A stretch of 29,046 nucleotides of DNA from DASUZB01 sp036377075 (GTDB lineage: Bacteria; Actinomycetota; CALGFH01). Shown piece by piece: positions 7,954 to 16,668 of this stretch. Made by a program: the position numbers and the translations under genes. Numbering within the stretch: the stretch's first letter is position 1; each line of letters opens with the position of its first letter. The stretch spans positions 1 through 29,046 of the forward strand of contig DASUZB010000144.1 of NCBI GenBank assembly GCA_036377075.1, read 5' to 3'. The notes beneath the pieces are model-generated. The model ran no database searches. It saw only the letters and a list, made by a program, of their open reading frames with translations, and was not told where the DNA came from.

Positions 7954-8082
7954 CGGCTGGCCCCTTTGGAGCGACCGCGCCCTCGTGGGGCGCAATGGCG
8001 GCTGGTCGGGACGGGACGCTGCACGCTCACGACCGGCCAGGCGTGGTGGGGCGGGTGGTCGGCGCGGGCCGGTCGCACCTGA

Positions 8083-8111
8083 CTTCTATGCACCGCCTTG
8101 CGACATGTCAA
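8083..8111 (-). promoter_or_regulatory. Predicted promoter of the M36 peptidase gene
   Basis: Read on the minus strand, TTGACA (8111-8106) and TAGAAG (8088-8083) are separated by 17 bases. The -35 is a perfect consensus match and the -10 matches 4 of 6. The transcript start would lie near 8076, giving a leader of about 120 bases before the ATG at 7953. Confidence 0.5.
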
Positions 8112-8219
8112 TGGTTCGCGAGGTTTCTCCCTCGACGCTTACGCCGTCGCGCAATGTTGTCTGGATCGAGCCATTCGGGTGACCGAGCCGCCAGGGTCGC
8201 TCCGCCTGCGGGGCAGTCG

Positions 8220-8225
8220 TAGGCT
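8220..8225 (+). promoter_or_regulatory. Possible -10 element for a leaderless thrB transcript
   Basis: TAGGCT (form TAnnnT) ends 8 bases before the thrB ATG at 8234, and no purine-rich ribosome-binding site is visible between them. That spacing would place the transcript start at or next to the ATG. No good -35 is seen, so this is a weak prediction. Confidence 0.28.
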
Positions 8226-8233
8226 TCCTGGCC

Positions 8234-9148
8234 ATGACCGCCCGCGTGCTCGTGCAGGCCCCGGCCACCAGCGCCAACCTGGGGTCGGGGTTCGACACCG
8301 CCGGCATCGCGCTGGACTGGTGGGACTCGCTGGAGGTGACCGTCGAGCGGGACGGCGGGGATGGCCCACCCATGCCGATGCAGGTCGCCGGGGAGCAGGC
8401 CGGGCAGATCCCGACCGGGCCGGGCAACCTGGTCCGCCTGGCCATGGAACGGCTGGCGGCGGCCGCGGGCGGCAGCCTCCCGCCGGTCCGGCTCGCCCTG
8501 GTCAAGGGCTTCCCGCTCGGCCGCGGCTTCGGCTCGAGCGCCGCCGCGGTGGCGCTCGGCCTGCTGGCAGCGCGCGAGCTCCTCGCTCCCGGGCTGCCGG
8601 ACGCGGAGGTCCTCTCCCTGGCCAGCGAGCTGGAGGGCCACCCGGACAACGCCGCCGCCTGCCTGGCGGGAGGCGCCACCCTGTGCTGGCGCGACGGCGC
8701 GGGCGCGCGCTCCCGCCCGGTCGAGGTCCACCCCGACCTCGTCGCCCTCGCCCTGGTCGCCGCCGCGCCGATGGCGACCGTCGAGGCCAGGCGCCTGCTG
8801 CCCGACCAGGTCCCGTTCGCGACCGCGGCCCGCACCGCCGGCCGCGCCGCGCTGCTGCCGCTCGCCCTCGCCGGGGACTTCGACCTGCTGGCGGCGGCCA
8901 CCGAGGACGAGCTGCACCAGCCGGCCCGGCTGGCCGCCCAGCCGGCCGCGGCCGCGCTGCTCGCGCGGCTGCGCCGCCGCGGCCACGCGGCATTCGTCTC
9001 CGGCGCCGGGCCGTCGCTGCTGCTGCTGGCGCCGCGCGCCGCCCTCCCCGCCGCCCATGCCGACGCCGCCGAGGCGCTCGCGGACGCGCCCGGCTGGCGC
9101 CTGCGGGCGCTGGAGGTCGCCCGCGGCGGCGCCAGGGTCGGCGCCTGA
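8234..9148 (+). CDS. thrB: Homoserine kinase
   Basis: This 304-residue GHMP-family kinase phosphorylates homoserine with ATP to O-phosphohomoserine, the substrate of ThrC. GHMP motif 1 is APATSANLGSGFDTAGIALD (residues 9-28). The ATP-binding motif 2 is PLGRGFGSSAAA (94-105), with Phe where Leu is more usual. Motif 3 near the C-terminus is FVSGAGPSLLLLAP. Length and motif order fit bacterial ThrB. The gene is separated from hom-thrC by the oppositely oriented peptidase and must have its own promoter. No ribosome-binding site is evident upstream of the ATG at 8234, so translation may be leaderless. The gap to the next gene is 140 bases, and I see nothing distinctive in it. Confidence 0.94.
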   Translation: MTARVLVQAPATSANLGSGFDTAGIALDWWDSLEVTVERDGGDGPPMPMQVAGEQAGQIPTGPGNLVRLAMERLAAAAGGSLPPVRLALVKGFPLGRGFGSSAAAVALGLLAARELLAPGLPDAEVLSLASELEGHPDNAAACLAGGATLCWRDGAGARSRPVEVHPDLVALALVAAAPMATVEARRLLPDQVPFATAARTAGRAALLPLALAGDFDLLAAATEDELHQPARLAAQPAAAALLARLRRRGHAAFVSGAGPSLLLLAPRAALPAAHADAAEALADAPGWRLRALEVARGGARVGA

Positions 9149-9288
9149 CCGCGCGCGTTGCGGCGGCCCGGCTTGGGCGGCACCCTGGCACGGCGCGCAC
9201 CGACGCCTCAAGCGGCGCGGAAGGTTGCCGACAGAGGATCGTCGTCGCGCACCGCATCCGACGCGTCCGAGCCTCCGGAGCGTGCCCC

Positions 9289-11511
9289 GTGAGCAACAAG
9301 GTGACGTCGCCGCTGGGCGAGGAGTTCGTCCTGGCCGACGAGTCGGTCAACCGCGTCCTGGTCAAGGGCGTGACCGCCGTCCTGCGCGCCCGCACCGAGC
9401 AGCTCTGGTCCACCAAGGAAGGCGACATGTTCCTGTTCGCCGACGCCGAGGGGAACCTGGTCCCCGAGAAGGGCGTCGGCGCCGGGCTCTACTACAAGGA
9501 CTGCCGCTTCCTCTCCGACCTGGTCATGCGCGTCGACGGCCGCGACCCGCTGCTGCTGTCGACCTCGGCCGACCGCGCCTACATGAGCCACATCGACGTG
9601 GCCAACCAGGACCTCCACGCGCCCGGCGACGGCGAGGTCGTGGCGCTCCAGGGCACCGTCAACATCCGCCGCACCCGGGTCATCAACGGCCGCCTCTACG
9701 AGCGTATCCGGGTGCGCAACTACAACGAGTCGCCGGTCGAGCTCGCCATCGAGCTGGCCTTCGGCACCGACTTCGCCGACATCTTCGAGGTGCGCGGCCT
9801 GCGCCGCACGGCCAGGGGCAAGCTGGCGGTGCCGAAGGCCGACGACAAGTCGGCGGTGTTCGCCTACGCCGGCGAGGACGGCGTCTTCCGCGAGACCCGC
9901 ATCGCCTTCGAGCTGCCCCCCACCCACGTCGAGGTGGACGGCGACCGGGTGGTGGCCGCCTGGCAGCTGCGCCTGGAGCACGGCGAGGTGGCGGTGATCC
10001 CCTTCACCGTCGAGCCGGTGCTCGACGGCGTGGTCCCGCCCGCCAAGCCGTTCGACGCCGCCGTCCACGAGCTGCGCCGCTCCTACGAGGAGTGGGAGCG
10101 CTCCTGCACCCGCATCTGGACCGACAACGAGCTCTACAACTCGCTGCTCACCCGCGGCATGCGCGACCTGCGCGCGCTGCGGACGCCGACCGTCCACGGC
10201 GACGTCGTCGGCGCCGGCATCCCCTGGTTCGTGGCCCCGTTCGGGCGCGACGCGCTGATGACCTGCCACCAGACGCTGATGCTCAACCCCGACCTGACCC
10301 GCACCACCCTGCAGGTCCTCGCCGCCTACCAGGCCGACGAGGAGGACGAGTGGCGCGACGCGCAGCCCGGCAAGATCCTCCACGAGCTGCGCCAGGGCGA
10401 GCTGGCCGGGGCCGGGATCATCCCCCACACCCCCTACTACGGCTCGATCGACTCCACCCCGCTGTGGCTGCTGCTGCTGAGCACCTACCACCGCTGGACC
10501 GGCGACCTGGAGTTCTGCCGCCAGATGCTGCCCCACGCCGACCGTGCCCTCGCCTGGGTGGACGACTACGGCGACCTCGACGACGACGGCTTCGTCGAGT
10601 ACCAGGCACGCAGCCCGCGCGGGCTGGCCAACCAGGGCTGGAAGGACTCCCACAACTCGGTGGTCCACGCCGACGGGCGCCTGGCCGAGGGGCCGATCGC
10701 CCTCTCCGAGGTGCAGGCGTACGTGCACGCGGCCAAGAACCGCATGGCCGAGGTGTACGAGGCGCTCGGCCAGGCCGGCCGCGCCGCCGCGCTGCGCGCC
10801 CAGGCCGCCACCCTGAAGGAGGAGTTCAACCGGCGCTTCTGGGTCGAGGAGGAGGAGTTCTTCGCCATGGCCCTCGACGGCGACAAGCGCCAGGTGACGA
10901 CCGCGACCTCCAACCCCGCCCACGGCCTCTACTGCGAGATCGTCGACCCGGAGAAGGCGGAGGTGATGGCGCGGCGGCTGCTGGCGCCCGACATGTTCTC
11001 CGGCTGGGGCATCCGGACCATGTCCAAGCAGGCGGTGGCCTACAACCCGATGAGCTACCACAACGGCTCCATCTGGCCGCACGACAACGCCTTCGTCGGC
11101 GCTGGGCTGAAGCGCTACGGCCACTCCAAGGCGACCAACCGGGTCGCGACGGCCATGTTCGACATGGCCGTCAACATCGAGTACATGCGCCTGCCCGAGC
11201 TGTTCTGCGGCTTCACCCGGCGGGCGCCCAACCGGCCGGTCGCCTACCCGGTGGCGTGCGCCCCGCAGGCGTGGGCGGCCGGCGCGCCGTTCCTGCTGCT
11301 GCAGGCGATGCTCGGCATCTCGCCGCGGGCGCCGGCCAACACCGTGACGGTCAACAAGCCGCTGCTGCCGCCGTGGCTGAACGTGGTCGAGCTGCACAAC
11401 CTCAGGGTCGGCGGCTCGACGATCGCGGTGGTCTTCCGCCGCCAGGGCGAGACCACGGGGTTCTCACTGCTCGAGAAGGAGGGGGACGTCCGGGTGCTGA
11501 TGGAGGAGTGA
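9289..11511 (+). CDS. Glycogen debranching enzyme-like protein (amylo-alpha-1,6-glucosidase family)
   Basis: The 740-residue protein has the two-part architecture of bacterial glycogen-debranching-type proteins. An N-terminal beta-rich domain (about residues 1-270) starts with the pattern LWSTKEGDMFLFADAEG and GLYYKDCRFLSDL, as in the GDE_N_bis family. A C-terminal (alpha/alpha)6-barrel follows. Likely active-site segments are GIPWFVAPFGRDALMT, NQGWKDSHNS and SIWPHDNAFVGAGL. By family knowledge it hydrolyses alpha-1,6 or related glucosidic bonds; the actual substrate cannot be read from sequence, and trehalose or sucrose-related roles are possible. GTG at 9289 is chosen because CCGGAG (9275-9280) lies 8 bases upstream; the open frame extends further but is not conserved in character. 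There is no signal peptide, so it is cytosolic. No glycogen genes adjoin it. Confidence 0.85.
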   Translation: MSNKVTSPLGEEFVLADESVNRVLVKGVTAVLRARTEQLWSTKEGDMFLFADAEGNLVPEKGVGAGLYYKDCRFLSDLVMRVDGRDPLLLSTSADRAYMSHIDVANQDLHAPGDGEVVALQGTVNIRRTRVINGRLYERIRVRNYNESPVELAIELAFGTDFADIFEVRGLRRTARGKLAVPKADDKSAVFAYAGEDGVFRETRIAFELPPTHVEVDGDRVVAAWQLRLEHGEVAVIPFTVEPVLDGVVPPAKPFDAAVHELRRSYEEWERSCTRIWTDNELYNSLLTRGMRDLRALRTPTVHGDVVGAGIPWFVAPFGRDALMTCHQTLMLNPDLTRTTLQVLAAYQADEEDEWRDAQPGKILHELRQGELAGAGIIPHTPYYGSIDSTPLWLLLLSTYHRWTGDLEFCRQMLPHADRALAWVDDYGDLDDDGFVEYQARSPRGLANQGWKDSHNSVVHADGRLAEGPIALSEVQAYVHAAKNRMAEVYEALGQAGRAAALRAQAATLKEEFNRRFWVEEEEFFAMALDGDKRQVTTATSNPAHGLYCEIVDPEKAEVMARRLLAPDMFSGWGIRTMSKQAVAYNPMSYHNGSIWPHDNAFVGAGLKRYGHSKATNRVATAMFDMAVNIEYMRLPELFCGFTRRAPNRPVAYPVACAPQAWAAGAPFLLLQAMLGISPRAPANTVTVNKPLLPPWLNVVELHNLRVGGSTIAVVFRRQGETTGFSLLEKEGDVRVLMEE

Positions 11512-11536
11512 CCCGGGGGCCGGTACCCGGCCGGGG
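11512..11536 (+). terminator. Probable terminator after the debranching-type gene
   Basis: Immediately after the stop, GGCCGG (11518-11523) pairs with CCGGCC (11527-11532) around a 3-base loop. CCC at 11512-11514 can pair with the G-run at 11533-11536 if a GGG bulge is allowed. No U-tract follows. It lies about 20 bases before the predicted rho promoter. Confidence 0.45.
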
Positions 11537-11555
11537 CGCCCAGGTCGGCGACCTG

Positions 11556-11585
11556 TTGCGCTCACAGGTGGACCGCCCCTACAAT
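11556..11585 (+). promoter_or_regulatory. Predicted rho promoter
   Basis: TTGCGC (11556-11561) and TACAAT (11580-11585) are separated by 18 bases. The -10 matches the consensus at 5 of 6 positions, which stands out in this GC-rich sequence. The transcript start near 11592 would give rho a leader of about 490 bases. Confidence 0.6.
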
Positions 11586-11946
11586 GCTGTCGGTCTCAGT
11601 CGCTGACCAATTCGGTCGACGCCCCCGCCTACCTCGGCCTATCGCCACGCGCGAAGTTTGGGGTTCGAGCATTGGTCGTCGCCACGACAGTTCACGGTGC
11701 CCGTACGGGCGGGCAGTCGTTCACGGGGTCGACGCCCGGCCGGTCAGCGGTGAGGTCACGAGTTCCTCTCGAAATCGAGCTGTGACGCTCGCACTGATTC
11801 TCATCGCGGCGAACGCCCGATCCGGCCGACGGTGTCCACGGCGCAGCAGGCAACGACGCCGCCCACCACGGCCTGACGTTGGGTAGATGGCGAAACCGGG
11901 AGTCCGGTAGCGGGAACAGGAGCAGACGCGGATCTTCCTCCCAAGG

Positions 11947-11965
11947 GGTGCCAACGGGTGGCACC
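11947..11965 (+). other. Hairpin in the rho leader
   Basis: GGTGCCA (11947-11953) and TGGCACC (11959-11965) form a perfect 7-bp stem with a 5-base ACGGG loop. It lies about 120 bases before the rho start codon. Confidence 0.55.
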
Positions 11966-11998
11966 GAATTCCTCTGGTTCCGCAAAGCGATTACGACC

Positions 11999-12015
11999 GG
12001 CGCGCCAAGCGCGCC
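11999..12015 (+). other. Second hairpin in the rho leader
   Basis: GGCGCGC (11999-12005) and GCGCGCC (12009-12015) form a perfect 7-bp GC stem closed by CAA. It lies about 55 bases before the rho ribosome-binding site (AGGAAGG at 12071). Confidence 0.55.
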
Positions 12016-12082
12016 ATCCGGCCAGGGAGCGCACCAAGCGCCCAGTGACGGTCGGCAAGACCCACCTACCAGGAAGGTGAAG

Positions 12083-14116
12083 ATGGCAACCACCGAACGA
12101 GACGTCCTCGAGCAAAAGGTGCTGCCCGAGTTGCAGGCGATCGCCTCGTCGATGGGGGTGCAGGGCTACCAGCGGCTGCGCAAGGCCGACCTCATCGGTG
12201 CCATCATCGCCAAGGCGCAGGGCGTCGAGTTCACGCCTTCCCCGCGCCCGACGAGCGGCGCCCGCGGCAACTCCGCGGCCGAGCCCACCCTGCTCGACGC
12301 GACCGGCGCCGAGGCGCCCAGCGGCGCCCAGCCACCGGCCGGCGACGCCCAGGGTGACGGCGACGATGCCGGCCGCCGCCGGCGGCGTCGCCGTGGCCGT
12401 GGCGAGGAGGGCGACGGTGCCCCCGTCGGCGAGCTGACCGCTGCGCCGGCCCCGGCCGCGATCGAGGGCGGCTCCAACGGCAGCGTCCCGCAGGCCGGCG
12501 CCACGCAGGAGGGCGCGGCGGCGACCGCCGACGCGCAGCAGCGCCCGGCCGCCGCGGCCGGCGAGCGGCGCGACGACGGCCAGGCCCCCACCACCGGTCA
12601 GGCCTCCGCGCCGGCGCAGCAGCCCGCCGCGGCCGCGACCCAGGGCGAGCAGCCCGCCGGCGCCCAGGCGCAGCAGCCCTCGGGGAACCAGGGCGAGCAG
12701 CGTGCCGCCGCCCAGGGCGAGCAGGGCGCCGCGACCCAGGGCGAGCAGCAGCGCCAGGGCGAGCAGCAGCGCCAAGGCGGCCAGGGCGACGGGCAGCCCC
12801 GCGGCGACGGCTCGGGCAGGCCGCAGAACTGGAACCAGGGCGGCGGTGGTGGCCGCTGGGAGTCCGGCGGCCAGCAGTCCGGCAGTGGCCGGCGCCGCAA
12901 CCGGAACCGCAACCGTCGCAACCGCTTCCAGCAGGGTGACGGTGGCGTCGGCGTGATGGAGCGCGGCGACGCCCGCGGCGGGCAGCAGGACGACCGCCCC
13001 GAGGTGACCCGCACCGGCACCCTGGACATCCGCTCCCAGGACGGCTACGGCTTCCTGCGGGTGGGCGCGTTCACGCCCGGCTCCGACGACGTCTACGTGC
13101 CGCTGTCGATGATCCGCCGCCTCGGCCTGCGCCGCGGCGACGAGGTCGAGGGCGTGGTGAAGCTGCCGCGCGACTCCGAGAAGTACGCCGCCCTCGCCCG
13201 GGTGGAGAAGATCAACGGCAACGACCCAGAGGAGGCGCGCGGGCGGCGCGAGTTCAAGGACCTGACGCCGCTGTACCCGCAGGAGCGGCTGCGCCTCGAG
13301 CACAACCCGACCGAGATCTCGACCCGGATCATGGACCTGATGTGCCCGATCGGGAAGGGCCAGCGCGGGCTGATCGTCTCCCCGCCGAAGGCGGGCAAGA
13401 CCACGCTGATGAAGCAGATCGCCAACGCCATCAGCGAGAACAACCCCGAGGTGTACCTCATCATCCTGCTCACCGACGAGCGGCCCGAAGAGGTCACCGA
13501 CATGCAGCGCTCCACCAAGGCGCACGTGATCTACTCCACCTTCGACCGCCCCAGCGACGAGCACTGCCAGGTCTCCGAGCTGACCATCGAGCGGGCCAAG
13601 CGGCTGGTCGAGTACGGCCGTGACGTGGTCGTGCTGCTCGACGGCATCACCCGCCTGTCGCGCGCCTACAACCTGGCGACCCCGGCCAGCGGCAAGATCC
13701 TCTCCGGTGGCGTCGACTCCTCGGCCCTGTACCCGCCCAAGCGCTTCTTCGGCGCGGCGCGGAACCTGGAGGAGGGCGGCTCGCTCACCATCCTGGCGAC
13801 CGCGCTGGTCGACACCGGCTCGCGCATGGACGAGGTGATCTTCGAGGAGTTCAAGGGCACCGGGAACATGGAGGTGCGCCTGGACCGCAAGCTCTCGGAG
13901 CGCCGCATCTTCCCCGCCCTGGACGTGGACGCCTCCTCGACCCGCAAGGAGGAGCTGCTGCTCAGCGAGGAGGAGCTGGTGGTCTCCTGGAAGCTGCGCC
14001 GCGTCCTCGGCGCGCTCGACCCCGCCCAGGCCCTCGAGCTGGTCGTGGACCGGATGCGCCAGAGCAAGACCAACCAGGAGTTCCTCCGCGCCATCCAGCG
14101 CGCCAACATCTCCTAG
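12083..14116 (+). CDS. rho: Transcription termination factor Rho, with long disordered insertion
   Basis: This 677-residue hexameric RNA helicase ends transcription. Residues 1-45 form the Rho N-terminal helical domain (QRLRKADLIGAIIAKAQG). About residues 50-310 are low-complexity: Ala/Pro/Gly-rich, then repeated QGEQ units (nucleotides about 12640-12800), then Arg/Asn-rich RRRNRNRNRRNRF. The RNA-binding cold-shock-like domain follows (RTGTLDIRSQDGYGFLR). The ATPase core has Walker A PPKAGKTT (434-441), Walker B-type VVLLDGITRLSRAY, and the Q/R-loop region GGVDSSALYPPKRFFGAARN. Such insertions are typical of actinobacterial Rho, where they are thought to help bind structured RNA. ATG at 12083 has AGGAAGG (12071-12077) 5 bases upstream. 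It is followed by a hairpin and then rpmE. Confidence 0.97.
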   Translation: MATTERDVLEQKVLPELQAIASSMGVQGYQRLRKADLIGAIIAKAQGVEFTPSPRPTSGARGNSAAEPTLLDATGAEAPSGAQPPAGDAQGDGDDAGRRRRRRRGRGEEGDGAPVGELTAAPAPAAIEGGSNGSVPQAGATQEGAAATADAQQRPAAAAGERRDDGQAPTTGQASAPAQQPAAAATQGEQPAGAQAQQPSGNQGEQRAAAQGEQGAATQGEQQRQGEQQRQGGQGDGQPRGDGSGRPQNWNQGGGGGRWESGGQQSGSGRRRNRNRNRRNRFQQGDGGVGVMERGDARGGQQDDRPEVTRTGTLDIRSQDGYGFLRVGAFTPGSDDVYVPLSMIRRLGLRRGDEVEGVVKLPRDSEKYAALARVEKINGNDPEEARGRREFKDLTPLYPQERLRLEHNPTEISTRIMDLMCPIGKGQRGLIVSPPKAGKTTLMKQIANAISENNPEVYLIILLTDERPEEVTDMQRSTKAHVIYSTFDRPSDEHCQVSELTIERAKRLVEYGRDVVVLLDGITRLSRAYNLATPASGKILSGGVDSSALYPPKRFFGAARNLEEGGSLTILATALVDTGSRMDEVIFEEFKGTGNMEVRLDRKLSERRIFPALDVDASSTRKEELLLSEEELVVSWKLRRVLGALDPAQALELVVDRMRQSKTNQEFLRAIQRANIS

Positions 14117-14134
14117 GACCAGGACGCCTCGCCT

Positions 14135-14162
14135 GCCTGCACGAGCGGAATGCCGTGCAGGC
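14135..14162 (+). terminator. Hairpin terminator after rho
   Basis: GCCTGCACG (14135-14143) and CGTGCAGGC (14154-14162) form a perfect 9-bp stem with a 10-base loop, 18 bases after the rho stop. No U-tract follows. It separates rho from rpmE. Confidence 0.65.
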
Positions 14163-14197
14163 TCCGGGGCGTTATCGGGGTGGCTGGTGTCCTGGTG

Positions 14198-14203
14198 TAC
14201 GAT
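14198..14203 (+). promoter_or_regulatory. Possible -10 element for rpmE
   Basis: TACGAT (form TAnnnT) lies downstream of the rho terminator and 86 bases before the rpmE start. No -35 of good quality is at the right spacing. It is listed because a promoter is expected between that terminator and rpmE. Confidence 0.25.
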
Positions 14204-14289
14204 CGGGCGGTTCGTCCAGGGCCAGCCGCGGTCCGTGCCGGCGCGGCCCGGGCCATGACTCGAATCCTGTGATCAAGGAGCACACACGC

Positions 14290-14511
14290 ATGAAGCAGGG
14301 CATCCACCCTGAGTACAAGGTCGCGACCGTGCGCTGCTCGTGCGGCGAGACCTTCACCACCCGGTCCACCCAGTCCGAGCTGCGGGTCGACATCTGCTCC
14401 AAGTGCCACCCGTTCTACACGGGCAAGCAGAAGCTGGTCGACGCCGGCGGCCGGGTGGAGCGCTTCGAGCGCCGCTACGGCAAGCGCAAGGCGCCAGAGG
14501 CCCAGGCCTGA
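14290..14511 (+). CDS. rpmE: 50S ribosomal protein L31 (zinc-binding type)
   Basis: This 73-residue protein is a small component of the large ribosomal subunit. It begins MKQGIHPEYK and carries four cysteines, Cys16 and Cys18 in VRCSCGE and Cys36 and Cys39 in DICSKCHPFYTGKQK, which mark the zinc-containing C+ form. In actinobacteria this form is typically used when zinc is sufficient and is replaced by a cysteine-free paralogue under zinc limitation; no such paralogue or Zur site is seen in the window. ATG at 14290 is preceded by AAGGAG at 14275-14280, nine bases upstream. The gene lies between rho and the DUF1385 gene; the 23-base gap to the latter suggests co-transcription. Confidence 0.97.
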   Translation: MKQGIHPEYKVATVRCSCGETFTTRSTQSELRVDICSKCHPFYTGKQKLVDAGGRVERFERRYGKRKAPEAQA

Positions 14512-14534
14512 GCCGGGCCCGGCGGGACGCTGGC

Positions 14535-15539
14535 ATGGCCGACGAGGCGCAGGGCCAACCGGTTCACTACGGCGGCCAGGCGGTCCTGGAAGGCGTGATG
14601 ATGCGCGGCCAGGACGCCTGGGCCGTCGCCGTGCGCCGCCCCGGCGGCGACATCTACGTCGAGCGGCGTGAGCTCGCCCCGCTGGCCAAGCGGGTGCACC
14701 TGTTCCGGCTGCCGTTCCTGCGCGGCATCGGCGTGCTGGCCGACTCCCTCGCCATCGGCGTGCGCGCCCTCTCCATCTCGGGCAACCAGGCCCTCGGCGA
14801 GGAGGAGCAGCTCAGCGAGAAGCAGATGAACTGGTCGCTCGGGATCGGGGCGGCCTTCTTCACGGTCGTGTTCATCCTGCTGCCGGCGCTGGGGACCAGC
14901 TGGCTCTCCCGGCACCTCCCCGACGACCTGGTCTTCAACCTGGTCGAGGGGGTCGTGCGGCTCGCCTTCTTCCTGCTCTACATCCTGCTCATCGGGCAGC
15001 TCAGCGACATCCGCCGGGTCTTCCAGTACCACGGCGCCGAGCACAAGGCGATCCACTGCTACGAGGCCGACCTGCCCCTCGAGCCCGAGGAGGTCGACCG
15101 CTTCCCCACCCTCCACGTGCGCTGCGGCACCAACTTCCTGCTGATCCTGTTCGTGGTCACGCTGGTACTGTTCACCGTGGCGTTCTCGCTGCTCGGCAGG
15201 CCGCCGCTGGTGCTGCGGGTGCCGCTGCAGATCCTGGCGGTCCCGGCGATCGTCGGCATCGCCTACGAGGGCATCCGCCTCGGCGCGGGGCGGGAGCGGT
15301 CGGTCCTGGTCCGCGGCATCATGAAGCCGGGGCTGTGGCTGCAGATGCTGACCACCAAGCCGCCGAGCAGGGACCAGATCGAGGTCGCCATCCGCGCCCT
15401 CGAGCAGGTCCTGCCGGCGACGGAGCGCGACCGCATCGCGCCGCTGCCCTCGCCGCTCGCGCTGGCCGGCGCGTCCACGCCGGTCCGGACGGAGGCCGGC
15501 GACGCGGACGGCGACGTGGTCGCGCCGGAGGCGGGCTAG
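14535..15539 (+). CDS. DUF1385 (YqhQ-like) integral membrane protein
   Basis: This 334-residue protein belongs to the DUF1385 family, whose biochemical function is not established. The N-terminus HYGGQAVLEGVMMRG and the central RRVFQYHGAEHKAIHCYE are its two best-known conserved blocks; RCGTNFLL follows. Four hydrophobic segments are visible: IGAAFFTVVFILLPALG, VVRLAFFLLYILLIGQL, FLLILFVVTLVLFTVAFSLL and LQILAVPAIVGIAYEGI. The His/Glu-rich HGAEHK block between membrane segments could bind metal, but that is only a guess. Position between rpmE and prfA is recurrent for the family in several Gram-positive and deep actinobacterial lineages and suggests a translation-linked or envelope role. A short, disordered, acidic tail ends the protein. 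ATG at 14535 is the only start that keeps the conserved N-terminal block close to the terminus. Confidence 0.9.
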   Translation: MADEAQGQPVHYGGQAVLEGVMMRGQDAWAVAVRRPGGDIYVERRELAPLAKRVHLFRLPFLRGIGVLADSLAIGVRALSISGNQALGEEEQLSEKQMNWSLGIGAAFFTVVFILLPALGTSWLSRHLPDDLVFNLVEGVVRLAFFLLYILLIGQLSDIRRVFQYHGAEHKAIHCYEADLPLEPEEVDRFPTLHVRCGTNFLLILFVVTLVLFTVAFSLLGRPPLVLRVPLQILAVPAIVGIAYEGIRLGAGRERSVLVRGIMKPGLWLQMLTTKPPSRDQIEVAIRALEQVLPATERDRIAPLPSPLALAGASTPVRTEAGDADGDVVAPEAG

Positions 15540-15549
15540 TCTCGGGGTC

Positions 15550-15570
15550 GCCCGGCCGTGGTGGCCGGGC
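15550..15570 (+). terminator. Hairpin between the DUF1385 gene and prfA
   Basis: GCCCGGCC (15550-15557) and GGCCGGGC (15563-15570) form a perfect 8-bp stem with a 5-base loop, 10 bases after the DUF1385 stop. It ends 6 bases before the prfA ribosome-binding site, so it might be a partial terminator or affect prfA translation. Confidence 0.55.
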
Positions 15571-15588
15571 ACGGTGAGGAAGGCAGCG

Positions 15589-16664
<1,076 letters not shown>

Positions 16665-16668
<4 letters not shown>

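Larger units (their letters stand above)
11592..12082 (+). promoter_or_regulatory. Long non-coding leader of rho
   Basis: No convincing gene lies in this roughly 490-base stretch, whose GC content is visibly lower than that of the flanking genes. It includes CTCGAAATCGAG and two tight hairpins: GGTGCCA/TGGCACC (11947-11953 with 11959-11965) and GGCGCGC/GCGCGCC (11999-12005 with 12009-12015). Long rho leaders in other bacteria take part in Rho-dependent autoregulation, and I infer the same possibility here. I recognise no named riboswitch. An open frame at 11584-11886 has no ribosome-binding site and looks like chance. Confidence 0.5.

Noticed and set aside
4930..8082. Plus-strand open frame of about 1050 codons across the peptidase gene
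   Set aside because: The minus strand carries a full M36 peptidase with signal peptide, HEYTH and ribosome-binding site; the plus frame is a Val/Gly/Arg/His-rich shadow.
11584..11886. 100-codon ORF in the rho leader
   Set aside because: It has no ribosome-binding site and begins inside the predicted -10 region; composition is not coding-like and it overlaps the end of the leader region by chance.
14512..14523. Perfect palindrome GCCGGGCCCGGC after rpmE
   Set aside because: It has no loop and is too short to be a terminator; such palindromes are common in this base composition.
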